From the NCBI GenBank assembly GCA_024280815.1, contig JAJRPL010000035.1, positions 1-6,874 on the forward strand: a stretch of 6,874 nucleotides of DNA, written 5' to 3'. Made by a program: the position numbers and the translations under genes. This DNA is from Bacteroidota bacterium. Its GTDB lineage: Bacteria > Bacteroidota > Bacteroidia > Flavobacteriales > Flavobacteriaceae. Below are positions 5,575 through 6,874 of this stretch, piece by piece. Position 1 is the first letter of the stretch. The number at the start of each line of letters is the position of its first letter. Below the pieces are notes generated by a model. It was not told where the DNA came from. It was given only the letters and a program-made list of their open reading frames with translations, and did not search any database.

Positions 5575-6663
5575 ATGAAGTTTTTTTACACCTTTTTTAT
5601 CATATTATTTTCCGTTTTTTGTTTTTCTCAGACAAATATTGTGAAAAATTCCTCACTTAAAAAATTAACACTAACCGAAGCAAATAGACTTTCAGTATTA
5701 CCATTACATTGTTTGGATACTGAATATCCTAACAAGCTAAATCAAACTGTAGGTAGTATTGATGATTTGAAGCCCCCTAAGGCTCTACATCCTGCTTTTT
5801 ATGGTTGTTTTGATTGGCACTCTGCCGTCCATGGGCATTGGAGCTTAGTGTCGTTATTGAAGAAATATCCTGAAATTAAAGAAGCAAATAAAGCGAAGTT
5901 AAAACTGTTGAAACACCTTTCTAAAGAAAATATTGAAGTTGAAATTGGTTATTTTAAAGGGAAGTATAACAAATCGTATGAACGCACATATGGATGGGCT
6001 TGGTTACTTAAATTGGCAGAAGAAATCCATACTTGGAATGATCCAATAGCAAAAGAATTAGAAGAGAATTTACAACCGTTAACCGATTTAATAGTACGAA
6101 AATATATTGATTTTTTACCAAAATTAAATTATCCTATTCGTGTTGGAGAGCATCCAAACACAGCTTTCGGTCTTTCTTTTGCGTGGGATTATGCCAATAC
6201 CACAAATAATGAGATGTTTAAAGCTATAATTGAGAAAAGAGCAAAATATTTTTATTCATCTGATGAAAAGTGCCCTATTTCTTGGGAACCTGGAGGTTTT
6301 GATTTTCTGTCACCTTGTCTTGAAGAGGCTGCTTTGATGAAGCGTGTACTGTCTGAAAAAGAATTCAAGACTTGGTTACATAAATTTTTACCGCAACTAA
6401 AAGATAAAAAGTACACCTTAGAAACTGGTAAAGTCTCTGACAGGTCAGATGGTAAATTGGTTCATTTAGATGGTGTAAATTTTTCAAGAGCGTGGAGTTT
6501 GAGTAAAATTGCAGAAGGATTATCTGAGTATAAACATTTAGAGTTAGTGGCAAGAAATCATATTCAGTATTCATTACCGCATATAATTGGTGATAGTTAC
6601 GAAGGAGGGCATTGGTTGGGTAGTTTTGCTATTTATGCACTCAATTCATTGTCTGATGATTAA
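5575..6663 (+). CDS. Secreted DUF2891 family protein
   Basis: This 362-aa protein has a strong Sec signal peptide (MKFFYTFFIILFSVFCFSQ, cleavage near residue 19), and no other Met-initiated start would keep the domain. C16 does not sit in a good lipobox, so a soluble periplasmic protein is more likely than a lipoprotein. The rest is one DUF2891 domain with its conserved blocks: HPAFYGCFDWHSAVHGHW (72-89), ERTYGWAWLLKL (136-147), GEHPNTAFG (191-199), SWEPGGFDFLSPCLEEA (236-252), HLDGVNFSRAWSL (297-309) and EGGHWLGSFA (343-352). The pattern of helices with repeated His, Trp, Asp and Glu clusters suggests an alpha/alpha barrel like some glycan-acting enzymes. That is inference; no activity is established to my knowledge. 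Its stop overlaps the start of an Nramp-like transporter gene by 8 nt, implying coupled translation and a shared process. A tandem repeat lies just upstream. Confidence 0.85.
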   Translation: MKFFYTFFIILFSVFCFSQTNIVKNSSLKKLTLTEANRLSVLPLHCLDTEYPNKLNQTVGSIDDLKPPKALHPAFYGCFDWHSAVHGHWSLVSLLKKYPEIKEANKAKLKLLKHLSKENIEVEIGYFKGKYNKSYERTYGWAWLLKLAEEIHTWNDPIAKELEENLQPLTDLIVRKYIDFLPKLNYPIRVGEHPNTAFGLSFAWDYANTTNNEMFKAIIEKRAKYFYSSDEKCPISWEPGGFDFLSPCLEEAALMKRVLSEKEFKTWLHKFLPQLKDKKYTLETGKVSDRSDGKLVHLDGVNFSRAWSLSKIAEGLSEYKHLELVARNHIQYSLPHIIGDSYEGGHWLGSFAIYALNSLSDD

Positions 6664-6874
6664 AAAATGGTTTAAAAATATTGGACCAGGCACATTAGTT
6701 GCAGCTGCATTTATTGGGCCAGGCACGGTTACTTTATGTTCCTTGGCGGGAGTTCAATTCGGATTCAGTCTTTTGTGGGCAATGGTATTGTCTATTATTG
6801 CTACAATTCTTTTGCAAGAAATGGCTGCTCGTTTAGGCATTATAAGTCAGAAAGGTCTGTCAGAAGTTATCAGA
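6656..6874 (+). CDS. Nramp-superfamily transporter, 5' part only (truncated by window end)
   Basis: The first 73 codons are present and run off the window. The reading frame starts at an ATG overlapping the end of the DUF2891 gene by 8 nt, with no ribosome binding site, so translation probably depends on the upstream gene. The protein aligns well by eye with the start of MntH/Nramp proteins: IGPGTLVAAAFIGPGT (9-24) matches the first membrane helix, SLLWAMVLSIIATILLQEMAARLGI (38-62) the second, and QKGLSEVIR (65-73) the following loop. Canonical transporters have DPGN in helix 1, whose Asp and Asn bind the metal. Here the four residues are GPGT (21-24), so both ligands are missing. It therefore belongs to a non-canonical Nramp-related group, and manganese or iron transport should not be assumed. 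As I recall, B. subtilis YcsG is such a relative and is encoded beside 5-oxoprolinase genes. Helix 6, which would help decide the substrate, lies outside the window. Confidence 0.85.
   Translation, partial: MIKKWFKNIGPGTLVAAAFIGPGTVTLCSLAGVQFGFSLLWAMVLSIIATILLQEMAARLGIISQKGLSEVIR

Noticed and set aside
6365..6574. 69-aa open frame on the minus strand inside the DUF2891 gene
   Set aside because: It is antisense to conserved DUF2891 blocks, with no motif or start signal; treated as a chance frame.

Overview
This AT-rich window looks like chromosomal DNA from a marine or soil flavobacterium (Bacteroidota, Flavobacteriaceae). The protein family variants point there: a YifB/ComM ATPase whose Cys-rich loop reads NPSPSGYF, an acyltransferase with NHRDIF...D and SYEYEPC blocks, secreted proteins whose signal peptides end in Ser-Gln, and DUF6438 and DUF2891 proteins. 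Shine-Dalgarno sequences are weak or absent, and there is a match to the Bacteroidota -7 promoter box TAnnTTTG. The species cannot be named from this. All genes lie on the plus strand.

Layout. Positions 1-301 hold no recognisable gene but contain a striking 11-bp-arm palindrome (146-169). Then comes a tight three-gene run. It starts with a PaaK-like adenylate-forming ligase (302-1588), followed after 43 nt by a divergent glycerophosphate-type acyltransferase (1632-2759), which overlaps by 7 nt a YifB/ComM AAA+ ATPase (2753-4291). The ligase and acyltransferase could act in sequence, activating a carboxylic acid and then transferring the acyl group to a lipid or glycan acceptor. The ComM gene is probably only co-transcribed with them. 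A 124-nt gap with AT-rich hairpins, a second palindrome and a TAnnTTTG box leads to a secreted DUF6438 protein of unknown function (4416-5261).

The 313-nt gap that follows contains an inverted pair of CATTCAG...GAAGAATCT repeat units (5400-5512, REP/MITE-like) and a tandem 10-bp direct repeat just before the next gene. The last two genes overlap by 8 nt: a secreted DUF2891 protein (5575-6663) and the first 73 codons of an Nramp-superfamily transporter (6656 to the window end). That transporter lacks the Asp and Asn of the metal-binding DPGN motif. From recalled gene neighbourhoods of Nramp-like YcsG proteins, I infer that this pair may lead into 5-oxoprolinase genes beyond the window.

No tRNA, rRNA, CRISPR array, insertion sequence or phage gene was recognised. 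The most interesting items are the non-canonical Nramp/DUF2891 pair, the ligase/divergent-acyltransferase pair, the two related palindromes and the intergenic repeat.
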